Assembly: GCA_900542315.1 (NCBI GenBank)
Contig: UQMV01000015.1
Coordinates: 1-40,216 of the forward strand
From: an uncultured Collinsella sp.
GTDB lineage: Bacteria > Actinomycetota > Coriobacteriia > Coriobacteriales > Coriobacteriaceae
DNA: 40,216 bases
Direction of reading: 5' to 3'
Under the pieces are notes generated by a model, which ran no database searches, was not told the origin of the DNA, and saw only the letters and a program-made list of their open reading frames with translations. Made by a program: the position numbers and the translations under genes. Shown here in pieces: positions 25,271 through 32,421 of this stretch. Position 1 is the first letter of the stretch. The number at the start of each line of letters is the position of its first letter.

Positions 25271-25552
25271 ATCAACATCTACACTATCGTCCAGCTGGTC
25301 AACACGCTGTTCAACTTCTATTCCACGCTTATTGTCGTCTACTGCTTTATGACGTGGATTCCCATGAAGCAGGGTGGTTTGCTTCAGGATATTGCTGCGG
25401 TGCTTGATAGCGTGTGCGGTCCGTGGCTCAACCTGTTCCGTCGTTTCATCCCGCCGATGGGCGGTATCGATTTTTCGCCGGTCGTTGCGATTATTGCGTT
25501 GCAGTTGGTGCAGAGGCTGGTTCTGCAGCTTCTTATAGGTATACTCGTGTAG
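25271..25552 (+). CDS. YggT-family membrane protein, probable ATC start
   Basis: Small YggT/Ylmg-type integral membrane protein of uncertain role, commonly located between sepF and divIVA. Two membrane segments are expected: residues 4-27 (IYTIVQLVNTLFNFYSTLIV) and the C-terminal VVAIIALQLVQRLVLQLLIGIL. The motif VCGPWLNLFRRFIPPMGGIDFSPVVA is the family hallmark. The first standard start, ATG 25349, would delete the entire first membrane segment. In the same frame, after the sepF stop, there is no ATG, GTG or TTG before it, but AGGAG (25260-25264) lies 6 nt before ATC 25271, giving I/M-N-I-Y-T-I-V and 93 residues. I infer initiation at ATC, or at ATT 25265. Confidence 0.85.
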   Translation: MNIYTIVQLVNTLFNFYSTLIVVYCFMTWIPMKQGGLLQDIAAVLDSVCGPWLNLFRRFIPPMGGIDFSPVVAIIALQLVQRLVLQLLIGILV

Positions 25553-25613
25553 AACTGACTTAGTAACTTACGTCGGGCGTGTAGCGCCGAGGCGATGAAA
25601 AAGGAGACTTGTT

Positions 25614-26288
25614 ATGGCTATTACCCCTGCAGACATCCAGGCTCAGACTTTCTCTGAGGCCAAGCGTGGCTACGATCCTGCTGAGGTCGACGTCTTCTTG
25701 GAGACGCTGTCCTCCGAGGTTGACGCTATGCTCGCTAAGATTGTCGACCTTAAGGGTCGTCTGACTGCTACCGAGCAGCAGCTTGCCGATGCGCAGGCTC
25801 AGCTTGCCCAGGCTCAGGATACCGCCGACCAGGCCGTTCCTGCCGCCCCCGTGGCTGCTCCCGCCCCTGACTTCTCCGCTCAGGAGCGCCAGATTTCCGC
25901 TGCCCTGATCGCTGCCCAGCAGACCGCTGAGACCATCGTCAACGATGCCAATGAGAACGCTGAGCGTATTCGCAACGAGGCTGACGCCAAGGCCCGCGAG
26001 GTTATCCGCCAGGCTCTGACCGAAAAGCAGGCCGAGCTCGAGGAGATCGATCGTCTCAAGGCTTCCCGTGAGGAGTTCAAGGCCGAGTACCTCAAGCTCA
26101 TCCAGCACTTCATGGACGATGCCCAGAACTCCTTCCCGGCCGACCTCATGGCCTCCACGCCGGTCGGTTCTGCCGCTTCTCCTGCGGTGACTGTTCCCGC
26201 CGAGCCGCTGCCCGTCGCTGACCCGGTTGTCCCCGTGGCCGATCCCTTCGCCCCGATCGACAACTTCGCCGCCGACGACCTGGACTAA
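25614..26288 (+). CDS. divIVA: DivIVA-family polar/septal protein
   Basis: Coiled-coil scaffold that senses negative membrane curvature; in actinobacteria it directs polar or septal wall growth. The N-terminal module has ITPADIQAQTFSEAKRGYDPAEVDVFLE, matching the conserved DivIVA lipid-binding domain (family: F-x-x-x-x-x-G-Y-x-x-x-E-V-D-x-F-L). A first coiled coil (about 36-70, Gln and Ala rich), an Ala/Pro hinge and a long second coiled coil (about 85-165) follow, with a Pro/Val/Ala-rich tail ending in DDLD. ATG 25614 follows AAGGAG. It closes the division block and is followed by a strong terminator. Confidence 0.95.
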   Translation: MAITPADIQAQTFSEAKRGYDPAEVDVFLETLSSEVDAMLAKIVDLKGRLTATEQQLADAQAQLAQAQDTADQAVPAAPVAAPAPDFSAQERQISAALIAAQQTAETIVNDANENAERIRNEADAKAREVIRQALTEKQAELEEIDRLKASREEFKAEYLKLIQHFMDDAQNSFPADLMASTPVGSAASPAVTVPAEPLPVADPVVPVADPFAPIDNFAADDLD

Positions 26289-26317
26289 CATTCGGCCTAC
26301 AATTTAGTGCCTAGAAA

Positions 26318-26344
26318 GGACCCGCAGCTTGCGGGTTCTTTTTT
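26318..26344 (+). terminator. Intrinsic terminator after divIVA
   Basis: GGACCCGCA (26318-26326) pairs with TGCGGGTTC (26330-26338), including one G-U pair, around a three-base loop and is followed by six T. Confidence 0.92.
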
Positions 26345-26369
26345 ATGACTGTGCCGGGGTGCGTAACAT

Positions 26370-26407
26370 AAAAAACCGAGCCCTGCACATAATGGCGCAG
26401 AACTCGG
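26370..26407 (-). terminator. Intrinsic terminator for the minus-strand nitroreductase gene
   Basis: CCGAG (26376-26380) pairs with CTCGG (26403-26407), and CTGC (26383-26386) with GCAG (26397-26400). On the minus strand the stem ends in a run of six T (26370-26375). It faces the divIVA terminator, so the two genes converge. Confidence 0.75.
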
Positions 26408-26454
26408 CGAACGGGTGAGCGGTCAAGGGTAGGTTTTAAGGCATGTCCCAAAAC

Positions 26455-26985
26455 CTACTTGAGGAGGAAGTCGGGGAGGGGAATGGTACGGGCCTCACGA
26501 TGCTCGGGATCGGCGATGTGGTCGGCAGGATATCCGCAGACGAGCATGTGATAGGGATAGACGCCCTTGGGCAGATTGAACTGCTCCTGTGCCACCTCAG
26601 GCTTAAAATGGCATACCCAGCACGTTCCCAGGCCCTGCTCGGTGGCCTCCATCATCATCTGATCGCAGACGATCGAAGTATCGATGGCACTCGAGTCCAT
26701 CTGATCATACGGGCGCACCCAAGCATCATCGGTAACGCTGCAAATAAGGAAGACAAGCGGAGCCCCAAAGATAGACCCATCACGAGCAAACCGAGGCTGA
26801 CAAGCAGCTGCCTTCTCCAGAAGCTCGGGCGTATCCAACACCATCACACGGGTTGGATGGTTATTACAAGCAGAAGGAGCAATACGCCCTGCCTCAACAA
26901 TAGCATCCACCACAGCCTGCTCAACAGCCCGAGCCTCAAATTCACGACAAGAATAACGACCCCGAGCCAGATCCAAATACCCCAT
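26455..26985 (-). CDS. Nitroreductase-family flavoprotein
   Basis: FMN-dependent NAD(P)H oxidoreductases of this fold reduce nitro compounds, quinones or flavins; the substrate here is unknown. Seen: RYSCREFEARAVEQAVVDAIVEAGRIAPSACNNHPTR, the FMN-binding opening of the family, then QMMMEATEQGLGTCWVCHF (family: G-L-G-x-C-W) and a C-terminal PLPDFL. Length is 176, on the short side but complete. ATG 26985 (minus) has GGAGGG 7 nt upstream, preferred to the TTG at 27000. Two Cys residues near position 107 (C-W-V-C) are slightly unusual. It has its own terminator and an upstream region with repeated TTTGG. Confidence 0.9.
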   Translation of the reverse strand: MGYLDLARGRYSCREFEARAVEQAVVDAIVEAGRIAPSACNNHPTRVMVLDTPELLEKAAACQPRFARDGSIFGAPLVFLICSVTDDAWVRPYDQMDSSAIDTSIVCDQMMMEATEQGLGTCWVCHFKPEVAQEQFNLPKGVYPYHMLVCGYPADHIADPEHREARTIPLPDFLLK

Positions 26986-27141
26986 AACCAAACCCTCCAA
27001 AGCTAATAAAACAACCCAAAACTAAGCAAAAGGGTACCCAAAGCCCTATCCAGCCAAACGCCCAACGAATGCCAAAGTGTTCAATTGGGTACTAAAGGCC
27101 CCCTCGGCCAAACCCCCATTGCGCTATAACTATCAGCCAAA
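26986..27141 (-). promoter_or_regulatory. Upstream region of the nitroreductase gene with eight TTTGG pentamers
   Basis: On the minus strand the pentamer TTTGG occurs at plus-strand positions 26988, 26997, 27016, 27038, 27054, 27072, 27108 and 27137. The base composition (purine/pyrimidine bias, lower GC) differs from the coding DNA. GGGTACCC (27033-27040) is a perfect palindrome, with a related GGGTAC at 27087. No firm promoter hexamers were identified. Confidence 0.4.
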
Positions 27142-27162
27142 GTTCCCAATGGTGGTACGTAA

Positions 27163-27246
27163 GGCGAAGGGCCGGCACCTGTTTACTTTCGAACGACTCT
27201 GCCACGCAGCCGGAGTGAGAAAGCAAACAGGTGCCGGCCCTTCGCC
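27163..27246. repeat. Very long hairpin (28-bp arms)
   Basis: Positions 27163-27190 pair with 27219-27246 in 27 of 28 positions, with a single A-C mismatch. The 28-nt loop can form a small inner stem (CTGC 27199-27202 with GCAG 27206-27209). It contains GGTGCCGGCCCT (27230-27241). It lies 20 nt beyond the stop of the minus-strand DUF47 gene and has no T-tract, so it is better seen as a palindromic intergenic repeat than as a standard terminator. Confidence 0.75.
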
Positions 27247-27266
27247 GCCGGGACACATACCCCCAA

Positions 27267-27890
27267 TTAACTGTTCTTCATGACAATCGAATCCACGACA
27301 TCGGCCACATTCTCGCAGCAGTCGGCACAATACTCCAGGAAGGCGTACACGTCACGCCAAGCGATGACCTCGAGCGGGTCCTTGCCGTTAACGTGCAGGT
27401 TGCGCATAGCGTTGATATAGAGCTCGTCGGCCTCGGACTCGATGGTGTTGATCTGGATGACGAGCTCGCGCAGCGTTTTGGACTTGCGGTAGTTGGGAAG
27501 CTCGACCATCAGGTCCTTCATGGCGCGACAGGCATCGGTTACCTTGTGGGCGATGACGATGGCGTCGGGATGGATGCTCTGAATGTTGGTGAAGTAGACG
27601 CGCTGCACGACACCCTCGATGCGGTCGAGCACGGTGTCGAGTGAGCAGCTCATCAGATCCAGATCCTCGCGCTCGAGCGGGGTGATAAAGGCGGTGAGCA
27701 AGGCGTCCTCGAGCTCGTGGTGCTTCTTGTCTGCCGCATGCTCAATCGCATGCATCTTATCGAGCATGTCGTGGATCTGCGCGGGGTCAAAGTTCTCAAA
27801 AATCTTGGTGAGCAGCTCTGCGGCCTGGACGGCGAGGTCGGCGCAAGCGACGTAGTTGTCAAAGTAGAACGAATCGGGTTTCTTTGCCAT
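27267..27890 (-). CDS. DUF47/PhoU-like Pit accessory protein
   Basis: All-helical PhoU-like protein of the DUF47 (YkaA/TIGR00153) family, which usually accompanies Pit phosphate transporters and probably modulates them. Seen: FDNYVACADLAVQAAELL, MLDKMHAIEHAADKKHHELEDALLTAFITPLEREDLDLMSCSLDTVLDRIEG, and the C-terminal VIAWRDVYAFLEYCADCCENVADVVDSIV. Acidic and His residues in AIEHAADKKHHE and EYCADCCE resemble PhoU metal sites. Length 207 is normal. It is 67 nt downstream of pit on the minus strand, in the same likely operon, and its start follows AAAGGA. Confidence 0.92.
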   Translation of the reverse strand: MAKKPDSFYFDNYVACADLAVQAAELLTKIFENFDPAQIHDMLDKMHAIEHAADKKHHELEDALLTAFITPLEREDLDLMSCSLDTVLDRIEGVVQRVYFTNIQSIHPDAIVIAHKVTDACRAMKDLMVELPNYRKSKTLRELVIQINTIESEADELYINAMRNLHVNGKDPLEVIAWRDVYAFLEYCADCCENVADVVDSIVMKNS

Positions 27891-27957
27891 GGGTGGGTCC
27901 TTTCGAGGCGAAGACGGGTGGGCGAAGTGTTGCGGTCCGGATGGACGTTCGGTTTGA

Positions 27958-29007
27958 TTAGAGGAACATCATGAACAGCTTGGCCATGACAAAGCTGATG
28001 AGTCCGCAGGCGGGGAAGGTGAAGAACCAGGTGAACATCATGTCCTTGACGACGCCGAAGTTGATGGCCGAGAGGCGCTTGACGGCACCGACGCCCATGA
28101 TGGCGCAGGTTTTGATGTGGGTGGAGGACACGGGGATGCCGGTAAGGGTGGCAAGCAGCAGGTTCGCGGCGCCCGCGAGGTCGGCGGAGAAGCCCTGATA
28201 CTTCTCGAGCTTAACCATGCTCTGGCCGACGGACTTGATGATGCGCTCACCGCCCACGCTGGTACCGATACCCATAGTGGCCGAGCATAGCAGCATAATC
28301 CAGATGGGGATGCCGGCATCGCCGACGCTAGTCTGGCCGTTTGCGAAGGCCACGCCTAAAAAGAGCACGCCGATGAACTTCTGTCCATCCTGCGCGCCGT
28401 GCATGAAGCTCATGGCCGCAGCGCTCGCGATCTGAGCGTATTTAAAGAAGACATTGGCACGTCGCCTGTTGGCGGCGGCGAAAAGAATCGAGACGAGTTT
28501 GCACAGGATCCAGCCCATGACAAAGCCCAGGCCGATGGAGAGCGCCAGGCCGTAGATGACCTTCATCCACTCGTGGACGTTGACGCTGCTCGCGCCGCCG
28601 AGGGCGATAGCGGCACCGGTCAGGCCGGCGATAAGGCTGTGGCTTTGCGAGGTGGGGATGCCAAAACGCGACGCTGTGGCGCCGTAGACGACGATGGAGA
28701 ACAGCGCCGCGCAGAGGCACGCGAGCGCCATGGTGCTGTTTCCGCCAAAGTCGACGATATGTGAGATGGTGTTGGCGACGCTCGCATTAAAGTGCGTCAT
28801 GATGAGCACGCCGAGGAAGTTGAATGCGGCGCTCATGAGAATGGCGGCGCGGGCGGGCATGCAACGCGTAGTGACGCAGGTCGCGATGGCGTTGGGCGCG
28901 TCGGTCCATCCATTGACGAAGATGGCGCCCAACGCGAGGATCACGGTGACGGCAAGGACTGGGTTCGACACAATTTGGCCGAGGAAGGTTGAGAACGTTA
29001 CGTCCAT
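27958..29007 (-). CDS. pit: Low-affinity inorganic phosphate transporter (Pit/PiT family)
   Basis: Moves phosphate, usually as a metal-phosphate with protons, across the cytoplasmic membrane. Two inverted halves are visible: the first with FVNGWTDAPNAIATCVTTR (about 31-49) and GIPTSQSHSLIAGLTGAAIA, the second with ASAAAMSFMHGAQDGQKFIGVLF and GIPVSSTHIKTCAIMGVGA. About ten membrane segments; 349 residues is at the compact end of the family. No usable start exists further upstream, because TAA occurs in frame 33 nt before ATG 29007. The ribosome site next to that ATG is weak. Confidence 0.95.
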   Translation of the reverse strand: MDVTFSTFLGQIVSNPVLAVTVILALGAIFVNGWTDAPNAIATCVTTRCMPARAAILMSAAFNFLGVLIMTHFNASVANTISHIVDFGGNSTMALACLCAALFSIVVYGATASRFGIPTSQSHSLIAGLTGAAIALGGASSVNVHEWMKVIYGLALSIGLGFVMGWILCKLVSILFAAANRRRANVFFKYAQIASAAAMSFMHGAQDGQKFIGVLFLGVAFANGQTSVGDAGIPIWIMLLCSATMGIGTSVGGERIIKSVGQSMVKLEKYQGFSADLAGAANLLLATLTGIPVSSTHIKTCAIMGVGAVKRLSAINFGVVKDMMFTWFFTFPACGLISFVMAKLFMMFL

Positions 29008-29037
29008 ATATGGGCTTTCTCGAAGTTTGCAGGCACG

Positions 29038-29069
29038 TTACAAAAACATGATAAATCGTATCACCTCCT
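29038..29069 (-). promoter_or_regulatory. Strong ribosome site and possible 3-codon leader ORF before pit
   Basis: On the minus strand, AGGAGGTGAT (29069-29060) is a near-perfect anti-anti-Shine-Dalgarno match, but it lies about 50 nt before the pit start. After 14 nt comes ATG-TTT-TTG-TAA (29049-29038). This may be a tiny upstream ORF or simply a leader element; the 14-nt spacing is longer than ideal. Confidence 0.3.
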
Positions 29070-29138
29070 GCGGGTTCCTTTACCGAGTTCTGATGTGAGT
29101 AGTGGATTTTTTGGCACTAAAATTGAATATTAGTCCTG

Positions 29139-29167
29139 TTGACCGCGGGTATTCTTTTTGCTAACAC
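29139..29167 (+). promoter_or_regulatory. Possible plus-strand promoter
   Basis: TTGACC (29139-29144) and TAACAC (29162-29167) are 17 nt apart, in the divergent region between pit and the small gene at 29258. The -10 is a weak match. Confidence 0.35.
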
Positions 29168-29220
29168 GCCATGAGGACGCGTGTGCGCGCTCCAACACCC
29201 CAAAACCACAGTCTGTTCGC

Positions 29221-29250
29221 TTTACAACATGCAAACATGCGTTCGATAAT
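29221..29250 (+). promoter_or_regulatory. Possible promoter giving a leaderless transcript
   Basis: TTTACA (29221-29226) and GATAAT (29245-29250) are 18 nt apart. Transcription would be expected to start at about 29257-29258, which is the ATG of the next gene. Leaderless mRNAs are common in actinobacteria. An AGGAG (29251-29255) is also present but only 2 nt from the ATG. Confidence 0.4.
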
Positions 29251-29257
29251 AGGAGAC

Positions 29258-29596
29258 ATGGAATATCGACAGACAGATGGCAAAACTCGGCGCGTGCACA
29301 AGCAGTATGTGGACGTCGTGGCTCGCATCCTCGCGGGCGGACAAGTCGTGCCGGTCACCGTCTGCTGGGTCGACGGTCGTTGCTTTACGATTGACGAGAT
29401 TGTCTCGTCCACGGGCTTTGGCTTAACGGTTCACGGCATTCGTACGGCAACCTATAAGGTGCGTTTTGGCGGGCACGCGACCGAGTTGTATCTGGAGGAC
29501 CAGGCGCGTGAACGACCAGATGGCTCGCAGGCCCATCTGATGCGTTGGTGGGTGTGGGCATTCGACCGTACGCTCGAGGGCGAGCGCCGTAGGTAA
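29258..29596 (+). CDS. Small protein of unknown function
   Basis: I do not recognise the family with confidence. The 112-residue protein is soluble, starts MEYRQTDGKTRRVHKQYVDV and has alternating hydrophobic strands, VVPVTVCWVDGRCFTID, TYKVRFGGHATELYLED and RWWVWAFD, which suggest a small beta-barrel (SH3-like) domain ending in a basic tail (EGERRR). This pattern resembles small DUFs of actinobacteria such as DUF6504, but that is a guess. An upstream ATG at 29171 would add 29 residues that look like non-coding sequence, including a probable promoter, so 29258 is preferred. The gene is divergent from pit. Confidence 0.7.
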   Translation: MEYRQTDGKTRRVHKQYVDVVARILAGGQVVPVTVCWVDGRCFTIDEIVSSTGFGLTVHGIRTATYKVRFGGHATELYLEDQARERPDGSQAHLMRWWVWAFDRTLEGERRR

Positions 29597-29680
29597 GGAC
29601 GTATGGCATTCGGGTACAATGACAGGAATCTTGTCAGCTACTGCGCCGTTATTTGTGGCGCTTTTTGAAAGGACGAACCT

Positions 29681-30376
29681 ATGAACGATATCCAGGGCTA
29701 TCAGAACGGCCCCGTCGAGAGCGGTGCAAGCCGCGCCAAGGAGATGTCGCCGCGCGCGTACAATCTCGCCATGTCTGCCCTGATCTTCTTGGGCTTTTGC
29801 GCCATGGGCGCCGGCGCCTACTTTACGAGCACCATGTCGTTTGCGCGCATGATGATGAGCGGCGCCGCCTTGCCGCTGGTCTTTGGCTCGTTTATTTTGA
29901 CCATCGTCGGCATGGTCATGATGTCGGCCGCCGCCAGCAAGCAGTCCGTGGGCCTGTCCCTTGTGGGCTACGTAATCTTTGCGAGTACCTTTGGCCTGAC
30001 CGCGTCATTTGGCCTTGCCAACTACGACCTGCCCACCATCAACACTGCCTTTATCGCCACAGCCGCCATCACCTTTGTCTTTGGCGCCTTGGGCGTGACG
30101 TTCCCCAAGTTTTTCCAGCGCGTATATGGCATCGGTTTTGGCATTCTGCTCGCCACTATTCTGGTTGAGATCGTGCTGATGTTCATGGGCGTCTCGCAGA
30201 CCATCACCGACCTGATCGTGATCGTGGTGTTCGCCGGCTTTCTTGGTTACGACACCTATGTTGCCACGACGGTGCCGCCTACGCTGCCCAACGCCGTGCT
30301 CATGGCGTCCAATCTGTTCGTGGACATTATCAACGTGTTCCTGCGCATCCTGAACATCCTTGGCCGTCGCGACTAG
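29681..30376 (+). CDS. Bax inhibitor-1 / YccA family membrane protein
   Basis: The BI-1/TMBIM family includes pH-sensitive calcium leak channels (B. subtilis YetJ) and YccA, an FtsH modulator; the role here is unknown. A cytoplasmic N-terminus of about 25 residues is followed by seven membrane segments. Seen near the C-terminus are IVVFAGFLGYDTY and ASNLFVDIINVFLRILNILGRRD, the family's conserved last helices with the Asp residues that gate the pore in YetJ. Length 231 is typical. ATG 29681 follows AAAGGA, and the gene has its own terminator. Confidence 0.9.
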   Translation: MNDIQGYQNGPVESGASRAKEMSPRAYNLAMSALIFLGFCAMGAGAYFTSTMSFARMMMSGAALPLVFGSFILTIVGMVMMSAAASKQSVGLSLVGYVIFASTFGLTASFGLANYDLPTINTAFIATAAITFVFGALGVTFPKFFQRVYGIGFGILLATILVEIVLMFMGVSQTITDLIVIVVFAGFLGYDTYVATTVPPTLPNAVLMASNLFVDIINVFLRILNILGRRD

Positions 30377-30422
30377 TGGCGAATTGCGGCGGTGCTTGCC
30401 GTGCGTGCAAATCGATGCAAAA

Positions 30423-30448
30423 GGCGGTCCTTCGGGGCCGTCTTTTTT
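30423..30448 (+). terminator. Intrinsic terminator after the BI-1 family gene
   Basis: GGCGGTCC (30423-30430) pairs with GGGCCGTC (30435-30442), including two G-U pairs, around a TTCG tetraloop, followed by six T. Confidence 0.9.
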
Positions 30449-30513
30449 GTACGCGGCGGGGTATCATGGATGGGAAAAGCCGATAGCGGCAGCGACAGGA
30501 AAGGTGGCCACGT

Positions 30514-31629
30514 ATGGCAGACGTCGACAACAGGAACCGTAACCGCAGGTCCAACCGAGCGGGTCAGCCCAATCCCAAGCGCGAGGCCCGTGCCAAGGCC
30601 GCCGAGCGTCACGTGGCAACTGTGTCCGAAGCGTGCGCCAAGGATATCGAGCGTTCGCTTGCCGGTGTTCGCGAGTTTGACGGTATGCCTGCCGGCTTTG
30701 TCGCGGCGATGAAGGCCAAGGTTCAGAGTGCTGTGGCCGCCGAAGAACAGGTTGCCGAGGACGTCGAGGGCGCGGAGGCTGCCGAGACCGAGGCGGCGCC
30801 TGAGCCCGTCGAGGAGCCTGCCGAGGAAATCGCTGAAGCTGAGTCCGCGCCTGCTGAGGAGCCCGCTCCGGTTCTGCCCGAGGTCACCGTGCTTGATGCC
30901 TCCGCCACGCAGGCTATCCTGGACAACGGTCGTGGCTATGCGCAGTTCTGCGACATGGCCGTGCTCGCCTTTGCCTCGTTCACCAACCCGGGCGGTGGCT
31001 ATATTCAGGGTTATCTGGGCCAGGAGGCCACGCTGTGCGCCGATTCGTATCTGTACAACGTTCTCGATAAGCAGCGCAAATGGTACGGCGAGAACCGTCG
31101 CCGCAACATCAACTGCGAGCTTTACCGAAACCGTGCGCTGGTGGTGCCTGCGGTGCGCTTCGACCGCAACCACGTGCATGCATACGCCGACGTGATCGTG
31201 GCCGTCGCGCCCAACGTTAAGCGCGCCCGCCAGGAGTATCGCGTGAGCGACGATGCTCTGCTGGATGCCCTGCGCGACCGCATTCGCTTTGTGCTTGCCA
31301 TCTGCGACGAGCTAGGTCGCGAGAAGCTCGTGCTGGGCGCTTGGGGCTGCGACAACAACGGCTTTGACGCAGAGGCCGTGGCTGAGCTCTTCCGCAAGGA
31401 GCTCGCGTCGGGCGACTTTAAGGTCAAGCAAGTCTTCTTTGCCGTGCCTTCTACGCGCTGGGATGAGGATTTTGCCAAGTTCGAGCACGTGCTGGCAAAC
31501 TTCCCCGAGCGCAACGAGGAGTCCTATGCCCAGGTTGCCGCTCGCGCTGCGGCAGCTCGCGCCGCCGAGCAGGCCCAGGCTGCTACCGAGGATGATGAGG
31601 ACGAGGACGATTGGCGCAAGTACCTGTAA
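30514..31629 (+). CDS. TIGR02452-type macrodomain protein (bacterial PARG-like) with altered catalytic motif
   Basis: The family contains microbial poly(ADP-ribose) glycohydrolases, defined by GGG-x(6-8)-QEE, whose last Glu is catalytic. Here the core reads FTNPGGG (G160-G162), seven residues, then Q170-E171-A172: the expected final Glu is Ala. The surrounding fold elements are kept: MAVLAFASFTNPGGG, LCADSYLY, and later LVLGAWGCDNNGFDAEAVAELFRK (family: G-A-W-G-C-G-x-F-x-N-D-P-x-x-V-A). A Glu/Ala/Pro-rich segment (about 75-122) separates the basic N-terminal helices from the macrodomain, and the C-terminus is acidic. At 371 residues it is longer than usual because of these additions. It may bind rather than cleave ADP-ribose. 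It stands alone between two terminators. Confidence 0.85.
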   Translation: MADVDNRNRNRRSNRAGQPNPKREARAKAAERHVATVSEACAKDIERSLAGVREFDGMPAGFVAAMKAKVQSAVAAEEQVAEDVEGAEAAETEAAPEPVEEPAEEIAEAESAPAEEPAPVLPEVTVLDASATQAILDNGRGYAQFCDMAVLAFASFTNPGGGYIQGYLGQEATLCADSYLYNVLDKQRKWYGENRRRNINCELYRNRALVVPAVRFDRNHVHAYADVIVAVAPNVKRARQEYRVSDDALLDALRDRIRFVLAICDELGREKLVLGAWGCDNNGFDAEAVAELFRKELASGDFKVKQVFFAVPSTRWDEDFAKFEHVLANFPERNEESYAQVAARAAAARAAEQAQAATEDDEDEDDWRKYL

Positions 31630-31654
31630 TCGGTGCGTGCGATGTGATATGCCA

Positions 31655-31688
31655 AGCCGACGGGAGGGATCGCCCCCGTCGGCTTTTT
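31655..31688 (+). terminator. Intrinsic terminator after the macrodomain gene
   Basis: AGCCGACGGG (31655-31664) pairs perfectly with CCCGTCGGCT (31675-31684) and is followed by a run of T (31684-31688). Confidence 0.92.
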
Positions 31689-31707
31689 ACCGAATGGGGA
31701 GCTCAAG

Positions 31708-32367
31708 ATGAAAAACGTTCTGTGCTTTGGTGACAGCAACACCTATGGCTATGATCCGGCGGGTATGCGCGACGGCACCGCAGTGCGCTATGCGCAGGAT
31801 GTGCGCTGGTGCGGTGTGGCCCAGCGCGACCTGGGTGAGGGTTGGCATGTGATTGAGGAAGGCCTCAACGGCCGCACGACGGTGCGCGACGATATGTGCC
31901 ATCTGGGCACCAACCTCAATGGCATTCGCGCGCTGCCGATGCTGCTCGAAGCTCATAAGCCGCTGGACGCAATCGTGATTATGCTGGGCACCAACGACTG
32001 CAAGACGGTCTTTAACGTGACGGCCTCCGATATCGCCCGCGGCGCCATGGCGTTGATTCGCACCGTCCGTGCGTTTGCATGGACCGATGCCGCGCCCTGC
32101 CCGCGTATTCTGCTGATGGCACCTATCAAGATCAAGCCGCAAATCGCCGATGTGTACATGACCGACTTTGACGAGCGCTCCGTCGAGGCCTCGGAACATT
32201 TTGGTGAGTACTACGCGCATGTGGCTGAGCAGTTTGGCTGCGACTTTTTGAATGCCGCCGATTTTGCCGAGCCGGGCGATATCGATTATCTGCACATGAT
32301 GCCCGAAAGCCACGAGAACCTGGGCCACGCCGTGGCAGCCAAGCTCCAAGAGATGCTCGGTGAGTAG
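31708..32367 (+). CDS. SGNH/GDSL-family hydrolase
   Basis: Cytoplasmic esterase or lipase-like enzyme; no signal peptide is present and the substrate is unknown. The four SGNH blocks can be seen: block I CFGDSNTYG with the nucleophile Ser10, block II GLNGRTT with the oxyanion Gly, block III MLGTNDCK with the Asn, and block V with a D-Y-L-H in place of the more usual D-G-x-H, near the C-terminus. The arrangement is close to the arylesterase / TesA-like subgroup with GLNGRTT. Length 219. ATG 31708 has GGGGAG upstream. Confidence 0.88.
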   Translation: MKNVLCFGDSNTYGYDPAGMRDGTAVRYAQDVRWCGVAQRDLGEGWHVIEEGLNGRTTVRDDMCHLGTNLNGIRALPMLLEAHKPLDAIVIMLGTNDCKTVFNVTASDIARGAMALIRTVRAFAWTDAAPCPRILLMAPIKIKPQIADVYMTDFDERSVEASEHFGEYYAHVAEQFGCDFLNAADFAEPGDIDYLHMMPESHENLGHAVAAKLQEMLGE

Positions 32368-32421
32368 CGCGACCCAAAGCGGTACAAAAGTTCCCCTTGC
32401 GGCGGCTTGTTTCGTTAGTTT

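Noticed and set aside
29171..29257. Upstream ATG that would lengthen the small protein at 29258 by 29 residues
   Set aside because: The added stretch contains a likely promoter and has no ribosome site; residues look like non-coding translation.
29681..32367. BI-1 protein, macrodomain protein and SGNH hydrolase as a three-gene defence system
   Set aside because: Each is separated by a strong terminator, and there is no ADP-ribosyltransferase, nuclease or toxin-like partner.
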